Source: an uncultured Acetatifactor sp.
GTDB lineage: Bacteria > Bacillota > Clostridia > Lachnospirales > Lachnospiraceae
Assembly: GCA_910584435.1 (NCBI GenBank)
Contig: CAJUAP010000034.1
Coordinates: 1 to 15,061 of the forward strand
Direction of reading: 5' to 3'
Length of the DNA: 15,061 bases
Part shown: in pieces, positions 14,248 through 15,061 of the stretch
Layout: the number at the start of each line of letters is the position of its first letter
Position numbering within the stretch: position 1 is the first letter of the stretch
Position numbers and translations under genes: made by a program
Notes under the pieces: model-generated
Seen by the model: only the letters and a program-made list of their open reading frames with translations
Told to the model about the DNA's origin: nothing
Database searches by the model: none

Positions 14248-14947
14248 CTCCCTTTCCAGATTTTATATTGGATTCATCTGCCTCAATATGCCCGTCTTTA
14301 ATTTTGATAACCCTCTTTGCCTGTGCCGCAATTTCATTGTCATGGGTAATCAGTATCACTGTGCTGCCCTCGGCATGCAGCTCCTTGAGAATCCCCATAA
14401 TCTCCTGTGTAGAACGGGAGTCCAGATTGCCGGTGGGTTCATCCGCCAGGATAACGGGCGGCGCCTGCGCTATGGCCCTGGCAATTGCAACCCTCTGCTG
14501 CTGTCCTCCCGACATTTCCGCCGGCCTGTGATCCATGCGGTGCCCTAATCCTACCTTTTCCAACGCTGTTTTCGACAATTCCCTCCGCCTGGTTTTTCCC
14601 ACCCCTCTATATATCAACGGAAGTTCCACATTCTCCAAAGCCGTTAAATTAGGAATTAAGTTAAATCCCTGGAAAATGAAGCCAATCTCCTTATTTCGTA
14701 TATCCGAAAGCTCATCGTCATCCAATTCCGACACATCCTGTTCATGCAGCCGGTATAACCCGCTGGTAGGCACATCCAGGCACCCCAGCATATTCATCAA
14801 AGTAGACTTGCCGCTTCCCGACTGGCCGATAATTGCGACAAATTCCCCTTCATTGATCCTGACGCTTACATGATCCAATGCCCTGACTTCATTTTCTCCG
14901 GGATTATAAATCTTGCACACATCCCTGATTTCTACCAGCGCTCCCAT
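14237..14947 (-). CDS. ABC transporter ATPase, MacB/LolD type
   Basis: The 236-residue protein powers the MacAB-type system formed with the downstream fusion protein and permease. Motifs in order: Walker A GQSGSGKS (41-48), Q-loop Gln93 in IFQGFNLIPN, signature MSGGQQQR (145-152), Walker B VILADEP (165-171), D-loop GNLDSRS, and switch His202 in ITHDN. The length and the segment EFVAIIGQSGSGKSTLMNML are typical of the LolD/MacB ATPases. AGGAGG (14959-14954) lies 6 nt before the ATG, fixing the start. It is first in the operon. Its upstream region is a 7-bp tandem repeat tract, so any promoter must lie within or beyond that tract. Confidence 0.96.
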   Translation of the reverse strand: MGALVEIRDVCKIYNPGENEVRALDHVSVRINEGEFVAIIGQSGSGKSTLMNMLGCLDVPTSGLYRLHEQDVSELDDDELSDIRNKEIGFIFQGFNLIPNLTALENVELPLIYRGVGKTRRRELSKTALEKVGLGHRMDHRPAEMSGGQQQRVAIARAIAQAPPVILADEPTGNLDSRSTQEIMGILKELHAEGSTVILITHDNEIAAQAKRVIKIKDGHIEADESNIKSGKGDDI

Positions 14948-14959
14948 CTTCCGCCTCCT

Positions 14960-15061
14960 GTTTTGTGTTTTTCGTTTTGCGTTTTGCGTTTTATATTTTA
15001 TGTTCTGTATTTTATGTTTTGTATGTTATGTTTTGTATGTTATGTTTTGTATGTTATGTTC
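14960..15061. repeat. Heptanucleotide tandem repeat upstream of the exporter ATPase gene
   Basis: From 14960 the sequence parses into fourteen consecutive 7-bp units plus a partial one cut by the window end. The units nearest the gene vary (GTTTTGT, GTTTTTC, GTTTTGC twice, GTTTTAT, ATTTTAT, GTTCTGT, ATTTTAT). From 15016 a perfect alternation GTTTTGT-ATGTTAT, a 14-bp higher-order unit, is present three times. On the coding (minus) strand the tract is A-rich and ends exactly at the AGGAGG ribosome-binding site. The repeat continues past the window edge. Confidence 0.88.

Noticed and set aside
14960..15061. A CRISPR array
   Set aside because: The units are 7 bp with no unique spacers, so this is a simple tandem repeat.

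Overview
The window reads as a chromosomal segment of a Gram-positive Firmicute, most likely a Lachnospiraceae-type gut Clostridia. The evidence is moderate GC, strong AGGAGG ribosome-binding sites, an LplA/LplB/LplC-type sugar importer with a lipoprotein binding component, and the Firmicute tsaE-tsaB-rimI-tsaD gene order. The genus call is inference. Every gene I support lies on the minus strand, so the story runs from the right end to the left.

Right part (about 14960 to 11419): a three-gene MacAB-type ABC system. It comprises a LolD/MacB-type ATPase, an HlyD/MacA-type membrane fusion protein and an FtsX/MacB-type permease. The ATPase gene is preceded by a 7-bp tandem repeat tract that runs off the window edge and directly abuts its Shine-Dalgarno sequence. 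About 140 bp between the fusion protein and the permease hold a copy of a dispersed intergenic repeat.

Middle (11418 to 4659): a YcxB-like membrane protein gene comes first. Its probable promoter is separated from it by a 153-bp MITE-like element with perfect 12-bp terminal inverted repeats and a perfect 8-bp flanking direct repeat. Next is a translation/tRNA-maturation cluster: tsaE, tsaB and rimI, a small zinc-ribbon protein of unknown function, rnz (RNase Z), a single-pass membrane protein of unknown function, tsaD and ispD. TsaB, TsaD and TsaE act together in t6A modification of ANN-decoding tRNAs, RNase Z trims tRNA 3' ends, and RimI acetylates protein N-termini. IspD (non-mevalonate isoprenoid pathway) is the outlier.

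Left part (4440 to 157): a carbohydrate importer operon with its own promoter. It encodes a lipoprotein binding subunit, then an LplB-type and an LplC-type permease, and ends in a clear terminator. The 247-bp gap between the binding protein and the first permease is packed with stem-loops, one terminator-like, and contains the second copy of the dispersed repeat seen in the MacAB cluster. That layout would favour more binding protein than permease. No ATPase for this importer is in the window; such systems often share one.

Far left (1 to 151): the 5' part of a tRNA-Ser(UGA) gene on the minus strand, with a near-consensus promoter backed by four phased A-tracts.

The most interesting items are the cloverleaf-like MITE in a 5' leader, the permuted two-module intergenic repeat placed inside two different ABC transporter operons, and the heptanucleotide repeat upstream of the exporter ATPase. 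I found no CRISPR array, no transposase, no riboswitch I could recognise and no obvious new defence system.
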